Below the pieces are notes generated by a model that searched no databases, was not told where the DNA came from, and was given only the letters and a program-made list of their open reading frames with translations. A stretch of 64,000 nt of DNA, taken from Caldilineaceae bacterium SB0661_bin_32. GTDB taxonomy: Bacteria > Chloroflexota > Anaerolineae > Caldilineales > Caldilineaceae. Shown here in pieces: positions 27,386-36,330 of the stretch. The stretch lies in the NCBI GenBank assembly GCA_009841235.1, contig VXMH01000106.1, forward strand, positions 1 through 64,000, written 5' to 3'. Within the stretch, counting starts at the first letter, position 1. Each line of letters begins with the position of its first letter. The position numbers and the translations under genes were made by a program.

Positions 27386-27729
27386 GCGCTCAAATTAACT
27401 GCGGCCGCAAGCCTCTTCGGAAGCTGCCCAATCTCGGCAACCTGGAAGATCCCGATACCCCTGATATTCTGATTCAGAATGCAACTTCGCTTCATGGTAA
27501 CACCTCAGTTACCACCGATCAAGGGAAGAACATCGTATCCCTGGAACTCGCAGGTCGTTGCTTCGCGCCGGCCGCGCGCAAGCGGAACTCCTATCCCCAC
27601 GATATCACATTGCGGGTCTGGCGCGTACCAGATTTTTTGAAGACGTGGGAGCGAACTTCAATGCGAAGAATTCTCTCTGACCGGTGTAAGTTCGCGGTCG
27701 ATTGAAATCCAGGTCTTGTTGGGTCTTAC
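27386..27729. other. Intergenic gap with an orphan open frame
   Basis: This 344-base gap separates the PhyH cluster from the ABC permeases. It holds the palindrome at 27466-27480 and an inverted repeat GCGAACTT/AAGTTCGC (27651-27658, 27688-27695). A plus-strand frame is also open from about 27394 (ATT, no ATG) to the TGA at 27703. Its translation contains KNIVSLELAGRCFAPA and DITLRVWRVPDFLKTW, which read like protein. It could be a decayed gene fragment or chance. Confidence 0.3.
27466..27480. promoter_or_regulatory. Operator-like palindrome
   Basis: ATTCTGA-T-TCAGAAT is a perfect inverted repeat with 7-bp arms, about 100 bases upstream of the PhyH/hydrolase cluster. A likely regulator site, but no regulator gene is adjacent. 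Confidence 0.45.
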
Positions 27730-28632
27730 TCAGTCCAGGCTCGTACGCGGGTCGAGCGCATCGCGCAGACCATCGCCCACAAAATTGATGGCCAGCACCG
27801 TGACGAAGATCGCCACGCCCGGCGGCAGCCAGAGCCACCAGAAGTTTTCCAGAATGTAGATCGATTGCGCGCCGTTGAGCATACTTCCCCATGAGGGGGC
27901 CGGCGGAAGAACACCCAGCCCGATATAGGAAAGTCCGGCCTCGGTCAGGATCGCGCCGGCAACGCCAAACGTCGCCGCCACCAGCAGAGGCGCCAGCGCG
28001 TTCGGCAATATGTGCCGGAACATGATCTGGCCGTTCGATGCCCCAACGCACCGGGCCGCAGTCACAAAGTCCCACTCCCGCACCGACAGAATCTGGCCCC
28101 GCAGCAGACGCGTCGTTCCTGTCCAGCCCAGGATCCCGATGACGACCATTACGTTGTAAATACTGGGTCCGATTACCGACACAACGACCATGATCAGAAT
28201 GAGGCCGGGGAAGACCATCATCACGTCCGTGAAACGCATGATGAGCATGTCCAGCCAGCCCCCGTAATATCCAGAAATACTTCCAAGGACGATTGTGATC
28301 GCAATCGAAATGGCAACCGCGACGATGCCCACAGAGATCGAAACCCGCCCGCCGTAAACCAGGCGGGCCCAGACATCCCGCCCCAACCTGTCAGTCCCAA
28401 GCGGGTGCTCCCATGTCGGCTTCGCCTCCGTCGCGCCTACGAACTTGATCGGGCCGTGCGGTGTCAGGAGAGGGGCAGCCGTTACAGTGGCCGAAATCGC
28501 GACCAGCAGTATCAGGCTGGCCACCGCCAGGCGATGCCGAACGAAGCGCCGCCAAGTCCGCTTGCGCCAGGAGTCCGACGAACTGCCGAATATGCGTAGC
28601 GGCCCGGTCGAGGCGGGCGCTGTTGCCGTCAC
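27730..28632 (-). CDS. ABC transporter permease, DppC/OppC type
   Basis: Inner-membrane permease of a peptide/nickel/oligosaccharide importer, 300 residues. N-terminal helix after RRFVRHRLAVASL, the conserved HPLGTDRLGRDVWARL segment and the EAA loop AARCVGASNGQIMFRHILPN identify the family. It ends the importer cluster. Neither of the usual ATPase genes (DppD/DppF type) follows, so the ATPase must be encoded elsewhere. Confidence 0.92.
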   Translation of the reverse strand: MTATAPASTGPLRIFGSSSDSWRKRTWRRFVRHRLAVASLILLVAISATVTAAPLLTPHGPIKFVGATEAKPTWEHPLGTDRLGRDVWARLVYGGRVSISVGIVAVAISIAITIVLGSISGYYGGWLDMLIMRFTDVMMVFPGLILIMVVVSVIGPSIYNVMVVIGILGWTGTTRLLRGQILSVREWDFVTAARCVGASNGQIMFRHILPNALAPLLVAATFGVAGAILTEAGLSYIGLGVLPPAPSWGSMLNGAQSIYILENFWWLWLPPGVAIFVTVLAINFVGDGLRDALDPRTSLD

Positions 28633-28686
28633 GACTTGCTGTCCTCCTCTCGCTGCCCTGCGGCGCAGCAGCAGAGCTCTCCACCG

Positions 28687-29649
28687 CTAAGCGTACCTGA
28701 TGCGCGGGTCGGCCCACGCATAGGCCAAATCCGCGATCAAATTGCTCAACAGTACCATAATTGCCGTTATCAGAAGGCCGCCCATCAGGAGCGGGTAGTC
28801 TCGACTGCCCGCGGCGGCCACTAAAGTGTGTCCGATGCCCCTGTAATTGAATACACTCTCTATCAGCACCGCCCCCCCGACCAGCGTCGGCAGTCGCAAT
28901 CCCGTGATCGTAATCACCGGCAGCAAGGCGTTCTTGAATGCGTGCCACATTATGACCGTGCGTTCCGCCAAACCTTTGGCACGCGCCGTCGTAATGTAGT
29001 CTTGCCGAACGACCTCCAACATGCTGGAACGTGTGTAACGGAGCAGCGTGCTCAGGCCCTCATACGAGAGGGCGACCACCGGCAGCACCATGTGCCAAAG
29101 CCGGTCTCCCACAGAGGGCGGCGCCCCCACCGTCACGATTCCCCCGACGGGAAACCACTCCAGGCGCAGTCCGGCTACGTAGATCAGCAGTAGCGCGAAG
29201 AAAAAACCGGGAACAGCAATGCCTCCGAAGGCAATGCCGGTGAGGATGTAATCGAGAACAGAGTACTGCTTGAGGGCAGAAACGATGCCCAGCACGATGC
29301 CTGCCACCGTCGAGAACAAGAGGGCGAATCCCATCAGGCCAAGCGTGTTGCCGACGTCGCGCACAATGATATGTTGCACCGGCAGACGCATCTGTGTCGA
29401 CCAGCCGAGATTCCCCCGCAGCGCTTCACGCAGCCAGATCAGGTAACGAACGTGCACGGGCCTGTTGAGACCCATGGCCTCCCGCAGCGCCTGCAGGTCC
29501 TCCTCCTCCAGATAACGCATCGACTCCGGGTTGAGCAAGGCGGAAACCGGGTCGCCCGGCGACAGCACATAGATGGTGTAGTTTACGACCGTTATCGCAA
29601 ACATCAAGGGGAAGATCAGCGCAATCCGGCGTAGGACGTACTGGGACAT
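28687..29649 (-). CDS. ABC transporter permease, DppB/OppB type
   Basis: Partner permease of 320 residues. Typical start MSQYVLRRIALIFPLMF, then LSPGDPVSALLNPE, and the EAA loop DYITTARAKGLAERTVIMWHAFKNALLPV. Six helices. Same strand, 54 bases ahead of the DppC-type gene, and downstream of the glycosidase-like gene and the binding-protein gene. Confidence 0.93.
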   Translation of the reverse strand: MSQYVLRRIALIFPLMFAITVVNYTIYVLSPGDPVSALLNPESMRYLEEEDLQALREAMGLNRPVHVRYLIWLREALRGNLGWSTQMRLPVQHIIVRDVGNTLGLMGFALLFSTVAGIVLGIVSALKQYSVLDYILTGIAFGGIAVPGFFFALLLIYVAGLRLEWFPVGGIVTVGAPPSVGDRLWHMVLPVVALSYEGLSTLLRYTRSSMLEVVRQDYITTARAKGLAERTVIMWHAFKNALLPVITITGLRLPTLVGGAVLIESVFNYRGIGHTLVAAAGSRDYPLLMGGLLITAIMVLLSNLIADLAYAWADPRIRYA

Positions 29650-29764
29650 GCCTCTTGTTCTCCGGCTGAAAACCGTTTGCCTGTCGTATGAACCATGATA
29701 AGCCCCTTCAAACGTAGGGTGCAGTAAATTATTTTATTCTTCGGACCTATTTTGGGTCCGGCGA

Positions 29765-31276
29765 CTACCCATCATTGGGACCGACGGCAATCTCGAATTC
29801 ACCCACCTGGACCGGCAAAGTCCGCCCGGGATCGCGTTCCGCCAACCGAACGGTCAGAACATTCTCTCCCACTCTCAGGTGAGAAGACCCCAATGCCGTC
29901 TGCCAAATTGCATACCGAAATTCCGGCGTCTTGGGCGGCTGGCACCGGTGGAAGTCAAGGCTGTCCGTCCTGAGCCTGCTGCCGTTCATGCTTACTTCCA
30001 CTTCGTCACTGTCTCCCAGGTCTCTCAGTTTGAATTGAAAGTCCGCAGTTGCGCCGGCCAGATCGCTGCCAAAAAGAACTGTGTAGCTGAACTCATCCCC
30101 ATCTTCATCTAATTCAAAGGGGGTAAACGCCTCCACCTCGCCGGGCGCGTATCCATCAGGGAGGCCGAATGAGAAGTACTCCGTAGGCAGATATCTGGGC
30201 CGACGAGCGTAGAAATAGTGCCTGGTCGTGGAGGGGATCCTGGCCGGATCGATCAGTTCTCGGAGATCCGCATACAGCCTGCTGCCGAACGAATTGGCAT
30301 GCAGATTGTAGAACATGATCCCGTCGACCCCCTGGCTGTAGGCGCTCTCCGCAAGGGCGCGGATCTTGGGCGGGTCGAATTCCTCAAATCCATCGCCCAA
30401 CCAGACACGCTTCCCCGGCGTGACCGCATCCGACGAAGAGACGCAGGACATTAGCATGGGGTACACCTTGCAGTTGCTTCCCTCGGCCAGGGCCACCCAT
30501 TCGGAGTAAGGGAGGTTGTAGTCCACGAAAAACCATTCACCCGGACACAGGTAGGACAAAAGCCCTTCATCAATCCACGCCTTGATATCGAGCCCTTCTT
30601 CAGTGCAGTAGTCGATGTCCCACGGCACGGCGGCCGCGAGCATGAGATGCTGCCCGCGCTTCTGTCCCGCCTCGTCAAGCATGCTCCGCACCGCACGCAC
30701 GAACCGGGTCATGTATCCCGCTTGCTCCCGCTTCGGCTCCCTGAAGAACGGCGCCGATCGCCCGAAGTCAAGCTGAAGTCCATCCACGGGGTATCGAGCG
30801 ACAATCTCCCGCAAGATACCCAGGCGGCGCTCCCGCACCTCTTCGACGGCAAAGTCCATCTGTCGCAGGTCACCAACCTCCCGCCAGCCGCGGTCGCCCA
30901 CCTTCTTGTAGGACTTCCAGATTCCCGTATCCCGGCCCAATGACCATTCCTTGTGTTCCCGCTCCCATTCCGTCCACTGGTCCGGCGAACCGTGATGGTC
31001 ATTCACCCGGAAATTCGGCACAACGGCGATGCCGGCTTCTTTGAGGATCTCGGTAAAGATTCCATAGGGGTCATGGCCCGCGGCCAGAAGTGCGTTCATC
31101 GGCGTTCCTGAAGCGGTCGTGCCGGCGCTGGACGGGTAGAAGCAGATGTCGTTGTCGGCGACGTCCATCGTATAGATATCGGCCTGGGATGTGACGGTCA
31201 ATTCGCCTAAGCGGGTCACCTGCCCGTACTCGGCGCAAGAGAGGAGGTTCCCGCTATCCACCGTGATCAGTAGCAT
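29765..31276 (-). CDS. Glycoside-hydrolase-like TIM-barrel protein
   Basis: 503 residues, cytoplasmic by absence of a signal peptide. The first 340 residues look like a (beta/alpha)8 barrel of the glycosyl-hydrolase-like group: VPNFRVNDHHGS, RYPVDGLQLDFGRSAPFF (Asp as possible catalytic acid) and GVDGIMFYNLHANSFG. The last 120 residues resemble a beta-sandwich. It sits between a binding-protein gene and the permeases of one importer, so it may act on the imported compound. Exact family uncertain. Confidence 0.6.
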   Translation of the reverse strand: MLLITVDSGNLLSCAEYGQVTRLGELTVTSQADIYTMDVADNDICFYPSSAGTTASGTPMNALLAAGHDPYGIFTEILKEAGIAVVPNFRVNDHHGSPDQWTEWEREHKEWSLGRDTGIWKSYKKVGDRGWREVGDLRQMDFAVEEVRERRLGILREIVARYPVDGLQLDFGRSAPFFREPKREQAGYMTRFVRAVRSMLDEAGQKRGQHLMLAAAVPWDIDYCTEEGLDIKAWIDEGLLSYLCPGEWFFVDYNLPYSEWVALAEGSNCKVYPMLMSCVSSSDAVTPGKRVWLGDGFEEFDPPKIRALAESAYSQGVDGIMFYNLHANSFGSRLYADLRELIDPARIPSTTRHYFYARRPRYLPTEYFSFGLPDGYAPGEVEAFTPFELDEDGDEFSYTVLFGSDLAGATADFQFKLRDLGDSDEVEVSMNGSRLRTDSLDFHRCQPPKTPEFRYAIWQTALGSSHLRVGENVLTVRLAERDPGRTLPVQVGEFEIAVGPNDG

Positions 31277-31318
31277 GTGGTTTCTCCTGGCTGGCCTGTC
31301 GACAGATCAGATCGTGCT

Positions 31319-31355
31319 CTCTCCGGTCGCCGACCGCAGCGCGGCGACCGGAGAG
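31319..31355 (-). other. Strong intercistronic hairpin
   Basis: CTCTCCGGTCGCCG and CGGCGACCGGAGAG make a 14-bp perfect stem with a 9-base loop between the binding-protein gene and the glycosidase-like gene. No U-tract follows on the minus strand, so mRNA stabilisation of the upstream binding-protein message is more likely than termination. Confidence 0.6.
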
Positions 31356-31395
31356 CCTCAGATGTTTATTCAAGGGCGCGGAAAGCGTCAAACCG

Positions 31396-33126
31396 CTACT
31401 GCGACGCTATCCAGCACTGCTCGAGGTTCCAGTTGTTGCGATGGTAGTAGTAGCTGGGGATGGTGTCGCAGCCGCGCGTCCTTGTGCTGCGCAGGCTGGG
31501 GTTGATGTGGGCGTAGAGTATCACGCCAAAAGGATCGGCCCCAATACTTTCCTGGATCTGCCAGACGGCTTCCTTAAGCACTGCATCGTCCGTCTCCAAC
31601 TCCAGGCTCTTCAGCAGTGCCACCTCTTCTGCGTAGTGAGCGGCCCTGTCATACCAAGGTTGCGTACTGAGGTGCGTCGTGTCGTATCCCAACAGACCAA
31701 ACCAGGGCGCCCAATCGCCGGCCTGCAGCAGGTCCCATTCGAAAGGCTCCTTGTTGACAACGTTGCCGTAGTCGGCGCCAACCACCTTGAATTCAACCGT
31801 TACCCCAACCGCCGCCAGGTTTTCCTGGAATGTAAGATGGAGCGGTTCCCAGGCCGGGTGGAGCGACCCGAGCACGAGAATGAGCTTGTCGTTGTCAAAA
31901 TCCCATCCCCCCTCCGTCAGCTTCTGCTTGGCGAGTTCGGGATCGTAGGTGATGTACTTGGCCCCCTCGGGATTGATCCCCCACTTGCCATCCAGGTAGA
32001 CGCGCGCCCCGCGGCTCACCCCGCTGGCCATCACCTGATTGAACTGCTCGCCATTGACGGCATGCTGGATTCCCTGGCGAATAAGCGGGTTCTGAATGTG
32101 CTCCCGCCCCAGGTTCCACCAGTAGGCCACCGAGACGTTCGCCGGTGGGTTGAAGATCTCCAGGTCTAGCTCCTCTATGGCAGCCAGACGCTGCAACTCG
32201 ACCGGGCGGCCGCCGCCTTCACCGATGACCCAATCGCACTCGCCGGCCTCCGTGGCCACCATCATTGCAATCGGGTCGCCGTTGAATGAGCGGTAGATCA
32301 ACTTGTCCAGCTTAGGCGCGCCGCGGAAGTAGTCCGGGTTCGGGCTGTATATAATGTGCTGGTCGGGGACGTACTCGTCGACCATGAACGGCCCGGTCCC
32401 AATCGCCTTTGTCGTCGCAAAGTCTGTCTTCTCCAGACCCAGCACGCCGCTCTCATCCGGCCCCCACTGATCCTCGGGCACCTCGCTCAGGATATGCTCG
32501 GGCACAAGCCGGATGGCGCCGGCGATCTTGTGGATCCCAACCATGCCGTATTCGCCCGTCATCTCGAATACGACAGTGTAGTCATCGGGCGCGGTGATGC
32601 CGCTGACGGCATCCGCTTCCCCTTCCTTAAACTCTGTGTAGCCGACGATGTAGTCCTTGAGGCTGTTATAGGCCGTATTGACCATCAGCGGGTGCGGGAT
32701 CAGCCGGCCGTAGTTGAACAGCACGTCCTTGGAGGTGAAAGGAGTGCCGTCGTGCCAGGTCACATCGTTTCGCAGATGGAAAATGACCCTGTTGCCGTCA
32801 AATTCCCAGCTCTCGGCAAGCTCCGGGATATACTCCTTAACGTCGTGGTCCAACTGCACCAGTCCGCTGAAGATAGTGCGGCCCTGGTAGAAATGCTGGC
32901 TGCCCGCACGGCCCACAAACCCCGCCAAGTGAGCGTAGCTCGTGGCCTGAATGAAGCACACCTGGAGTGTGCCCCCACCTTCTTTCTCTTCCATCGGGGC
33001 TGATGCGCCTTCAGCTTCGGCAGCAGCGGGTTCAGCAGGCGCCTCCACGGCAGCAGGGGCGCAAGCGCTTATGAGGAGAACAACAACGAGCAATAGCGAC
33101 GAGTAGAACACGGCAGTGCGTTTCAT
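31396..33126 (-). CDS. ABC transporter substrate-binding lipoprotein (family 5)
   Basis: Extracellular solute-binding protein of the peptide/nickel/oligosaccharide family, 576 residues. Signal peptide with lipobox LLISACAP, an Ala/Glu-rich linker, then SBP_bac_5 landmarks LAESWEFDGNRVIFHLRNDVTWHDGTPFTSKDV and KAIGTGPFMVDEYVPDQ. It begins the importer cluster. Ligand unknown; catabolic neighbours suggest a sugar-derived compound rather than a peptide. Confidence 0.92.
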   Translation of the reverse strand: MKRTAVFYSSLLLVVVLLISACAPAAVEAPAEPAAAEAEGASAPMEEKEGGGTLQVCFIQATSYAHLAGFVGRAGSQHFYQGRTIFSGLVQLDHDVKEYIPELAESWEFDGNRVIFHLRNDVTWHDGTPFTSKDVLFNYGRLIPHPLMVNTAYNSLKDYIVGYTEFKEGEADAVSGITAPDDYTVVFEMTGEYGMVGIHKIAGAIRLVPEHILSEVPEDQWGPDESGVLGLEKTDFATTKAIGTGPFMVDEYVPDQHIIYSPNPDYFRGAPKLDKLIYRSFNGDPIAMMVATEAGECDWVIGEGGGRPVELQRLAAIEELDLEIFNPPANVSVAYWWNLGREHIQNPLIRQGIQHAVNGEQFNQVMASGVSRGARVYLDGKWGINPEGAKYITYDPELAKQKLTEGGWDFDNDKLILVLGSLHPAWEPLHLTFQENLAAVGVTVEFKVVGADYGNVVNKEPFEWDLLQAGDWAPWFGLLGYDTTHLSTQPWYDRAAHYAEEVALLKSLELETDDAVLKEAVWQIQESIGADPFGVILYAHINPSLRSTRTRGCDTIPSYYYHRNNWNLEQCWIASQ

Positions 33127-33384
33127 GGGTATTTCCTCCCATTTTCTGGCCTATCCACAGGAATCCGTCGCGTATGAACTGATTGAAGGCAATGCGCCCT
33201 CAAAGAACAAGCGGTTTTACCTGTCGATCACCTCCCTCTTTTCTGCTCAAGTTCAGCCGGAAAGGCCTGTGTTCTTTCTCCGACCTGCTCAGGAGAGCAG
33301 ACAAGAAAGACAATTGAATCGCTCACAACTCAGCCGTCCCGTTATAGCGGTTCGTTGCGGGCAATCGGCCATGTAACAGCATTT

Positions 33385-33413
33385 ATTTTAGCAAATTATT
33401 GGGGGGTGAGCAA
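33385..33413 (-). promoter_or_regulatory. Sigma70-like promoter of the ABC importer cluster
   Basis: Minus strand: -35 TTGCTC (33413-33408), 17-base spacer, -10 TAAAAT (33390-33385). It leaves a leader of roughly 250 bases before the binding-protein gene. Nothing else is seen in the 304-base gap 33127-33430. Confidence 0.55.
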
Positions 33414-33430
33414 CCCGCTTTTCCCTTTCC

Positions 33431-34453
33431 TCAAAGCTCCACCCGCACTTGCCTGTGTGCCGTCAGACTCTCCTGCACCGCCTCAATCGTCCTCGCTACT
33501 ACGTAGGCATCCTGCAGTGTAACGCGCAGATCCTCCTCTTGCCGTACCGCTTTCACGAAGTGCGCGATCTCGCGTTGGTTCATTGGCGCGTAGCGGATCG
33601 GCGCCAACTGCGCAGACGACGCGCCGTGCGTCACGACCGGATAGTTGTGATAGTCGGTGCGCACGCAACCCTTCTCCCCCACCACCTCCAAGTCGAAGAA
33701 CGGATATTCCCAGCTGATCGAAGTGCAGACGTGCACACTTCCCAGCGAACCGCTGTCGAAGCGAACGAGTGCCTTTACATTGTCCCAGCTCTCGATCTCG
33801 CCCTGGTGCACGAAGTTTTCGCCGTAGGCGAAGACCTCCACCGGTTCCCCGCCCAGAGCCCAGCGCACGATGTCGAACCCATACGTGCCAAATTCTCCCA
33901 GTGGGCCGCCGCTCTTTGCCGGATCCCGCTGCCACGGTGGGTTGGTCATCGCCGCGTGATTGACAAAGACTCGCGCCGTGAGCGGCCTGCCGATATCTCC
34001 GGCCCGCACGCGGCGCACTGCTTCGATCAGGCCGTCCTCAAACCGTGAAGGGACGGCCGGCATTACGATTCGACCGTTGCTCTGGGCAACCTGCTTTGCC
34101 CGGAGCACCTCGTCGCCGATGAAGCTGAACGGCTTGCAGGCAAAGACATGCGCCCCCGCTTCCAGCGCTTGACAGCCATTCTCGCAATGCTCCCCAATCT
34201 CACTCGCCACCACAACGAAATCGAGGTCCTGTCCCAGTAAGTCGGCGACATCATGGTAGAGCGCCGCCTCGAACTTGGCAGCAAACGCCTCCGCGCCTAT
34301 ACCGATACATGCCTCAACATACTTTCGGCTCTTGCCCAGATCGCAAACGCCAACCAGATCGACATCCTTCATCGTCAGCAGTTCGGTAGCAAACAGATCG
34401 GCATACCAGCCCTGGGAGAGCCCGATCAGCCCGCAGGTCAGTTTCCCTTGCAT
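33431..34453 (-). CDS. Gfo/Idh/MocA-family oxidoreductase
   Basis: NAD(P)-dependent sugar or inositol-type dehydrogenase, 340 residues. Rossmann start CGLIGLSQGWYADLF, the region DFVVVASEIGEH, HVFACKPFS (Cys where most members have Glu in EKP) and the C-terminal-domain strand GGPLGEFGTYGFDIVRWALGG. Last gene of the six-gene catabolic operon read from 41430. Substrate unknown. Confidence 0.87.
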   Translation of the reverse strand: MQGKLTCGLIGLSQGWYADLFATELLTMKDVDLVGVCDLGKSRKYVEACIGIGAEAFAAKFEAALYHDVADLLGQDLDFVVVASEIGEHCENGCQALEAGAHVFACKPFSFIGDEVLRAKQVAQSNGRIVMPAVPSRFEDGLIEAVRRVRAGDIGRPLTARVFVNHAAMTNPPWQRDPAKSGGPLGEFGTYGFDIVRWALGGEPVEVFAYGENFVHQGEIESWDNVKALVRFDSGSLGSVHVCTSISWEYPFFDLEVVGEKGCVRTDYHNYPVVTHGASSAQLAPIRYAPMNQREIAHFVKAVRQEEDLRVTLQDAYVVARTIEAVQESLTAHRQVRVEL

Positions 34454-34540
34454 TTGCGCCTGTCCCTCCTCTCTATGGTCGACGGCAGGTTGCCGGACTC
34501 CAAAGCGCGTACTTTCTTCGACCCTTGCAACGTATCCAGC

Positions 34541-36208
34541 CTACTTGAAGTTGGCAAACCCCTCCGGTGTCTTCACGTCGATCACCGTAACCGTCTCCGC
34601 CCCCAACGCCTGATCCAATGCGTCGACCAACTCCGGCAGCGATCTGGCCTGCAAACCCCGCGCTCCGTAGGCCTCAGCCAATCTCGTAAAGTCCGGGTTT
34701 CGAAGGTCGCTAGCGATATAGCGCCGTCCCTTCCGACTCTTTTGGTAGTGACGCAGAAGCCCCCAGGCATCGTCGTTGAAAACAATGACGACCGGCCTCA
34801 GCCCATACTGCACGCAGGTTCCCAACTCCTGAATGTTGAACTGGAAGCCACCGTCGCCGGTAATACAGACCACTTGCCGCTCTGGGACGCCTGCCTTCGC
34901 GCCGGCGGCAGCTGGCAGGCCAAAACCCAGGCCGCCCCAAGCCGGAATGAGGTAACTCCTCTCCTCGTATATCTCCAGACAGTAGTTGGCCCCGCGATGA
35001 TTGCAGACCCCCACGTCGCCGACAAAGACCGCATCCCGGGCCGTCGCCCTCCGAATCGCCTCCATAATCTTCGTCTCGTTCGGCAACGTCCGCCGCTTAT
35101 ACTCCCTAATACTCTCCCGGACCGCTCGTACCTCCGCGGCGAAGCCTTCCTCAACCCTGTTTGCAGTCTTGTTGGGGCCCGCCCTGCCCGCCAGCGCGCC
35201 GTTGAGTTGCTCCAACACAGTCCCAGCGTCGCCTACCAGTCGCACCGTCGTTTCGTACCACTTGTCCATGGGCGCGACATCAATATCCAGATGAATCAAC
35301 TGCGGTGGTTGACGCAGGCCCTGCGACTTTGCCCTGAAATAGGAAAGGCTGGAACCGGCAACCAGGAGAACATCCAGACTGTTGGCGAACGTCTGGCGTG
35401 GGTCTTCCAGCCCCCCGGGCGGAAAGTTGTACTCGCCGCCATACATCCCGAGGCTCAGCGGGTGATCTTCGGCGATTGCGCCCTTGCTGTTGGCCGTGGT
35501 GAATACCGGCGCGCCAAGACGCTCCACCAGGCGCGTAAGCTCCCGGCCCGCTCCTGCGCGGTGTATGCCCGTTCCCGCCATCACCCCGACCCGTCGTGCA
35601 GCCAGCAAGATCTCCGCCGCCGCCTCGACTGCCGCAGGGTCTGCCGCCGGCGCCGCCTGCCGGATCGGCCCCGAAATGGCCATCTCCGCTTTCTGGGTTT
35701 GAACGTCCGACGGAATCTCTATCGCAATCGGGCGCGGGCGCCGGTCCTGAAAAAGGGCAAACGCCTCCCGCAGCTGCTCAGGCGCCTCTTCCGGACGGCT
35801 GATATGGACGCTATGCCGGGTCACAGTCTCAAGCATATCCAACTGGTTCTTGGTCTCATGCATTGTGCCCAGGCCGCGCTCGTACAACTGCTCCTCTGCC
35901 GAACTGGTGATCGTCAGAACCGGCGAAGACGCGGCGTAGGCCTCCCCTAAACCGCCCATCGAGTTGGCCGCGCCCGGACCCGTACTGGTCAGACAGATGC
36001 CGGGCTTGCCTGTCACCCTGGCATACCCGTCCGCCATCATCGCCGCCGCCTGCTCATGCCGCGTGCTGATGAATCGAATGGTGTCCTGGTGGTCGTACAG
36101 CGCGTCGAAAATCTCCATCGTGTGGCTGGAGATAATTCCAAATATCGTATCTACCCCCTGCGCCCGCAGCGACTCGACCAGCGCCCGCGCCGCCGTCATC
36201 CGTGCCAT
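34541..36208 (-). CDS. Thiamine-diphosphate enzyme, acetolactate-synthase-like
   Basis: ThDP-dependent enzyme of 555 residues with the PYR, central and PP domains in order. The activating Glu lies in STRHEQAAAMMADGYARV, and the ThDP/Mg motif is GDGGFQFNIQELGT followed by VIVFNDDAWG. Start at 36208, preceded by GGGGAGG. No regulatory subunit or other branched-chain genes are adjacent, and the context is catabolic, so a decarboxylase or lyase of a sugar-acid pathway is more likely than true acetolactate synthase. Confidence 0.85.
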   Translation of the reverse strand: MARMTAARALVESLRAQGVDTIFGIISSHTMEIFDALYDHQDTIRFISTRHEQAAAMMADGYARVTGKPGICLTSTGPGAANSMGGLGEAYAASSPVLTITSSAEEQLYERGLGTMHETKNQLDMLETVTRHSVHISRPEEAPEQLREAFALFQDRRPRPIAIEIPSDVQTQKAEMAISGPIRQAAPAADPAAVEAAAEILLAARRVGVMAGTGIHRAGAGRELTRLVERLGAPVFTTANSKGAIAEDHPLSLGMYGGEYNFPPGGLEDPRQTFANSLDVLLVAGSSLSYFRAKSQGLRQPPQLIHLDIDVAPMDKWYETTVRLVGDAGTVLEQLNGALAGRAGPNKTANRVEEGFAAEVRAVRESIREYKRRTLPNETKIMEAIRRATARDAVFVGDVGVCNHRGANYCLEIYEERSYLIPAWGGLGFGLPAAAGAKAGVPERQVVCITGDGGFQFNIQELGTCVQYGLRPVVIVFNDDAWGLLRHYQKSRKGRRYIASDLRNPDFTRLAEAYGARGLQARSLPELVDALDQALGAETVTVIDVKTPEGFANFK

Positions 36209-36330
36209 CCAAAAACCTCCCCAGGCCGGTGGCGGGATGAAACGGTCCCATTCTCTTCCATTCTGCACTCAGCCGTCAGAATGAGATCCACAGTCCATCT
36301 CGATAATCCCTTGCATCGCAGTTCAGACAG

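Noticed and set aside
34253-35950. 565-codon frame antisense to the ThDP enzyme
   Set aside because: Shadow of a clear ThDP enzyme; no coherent domain.
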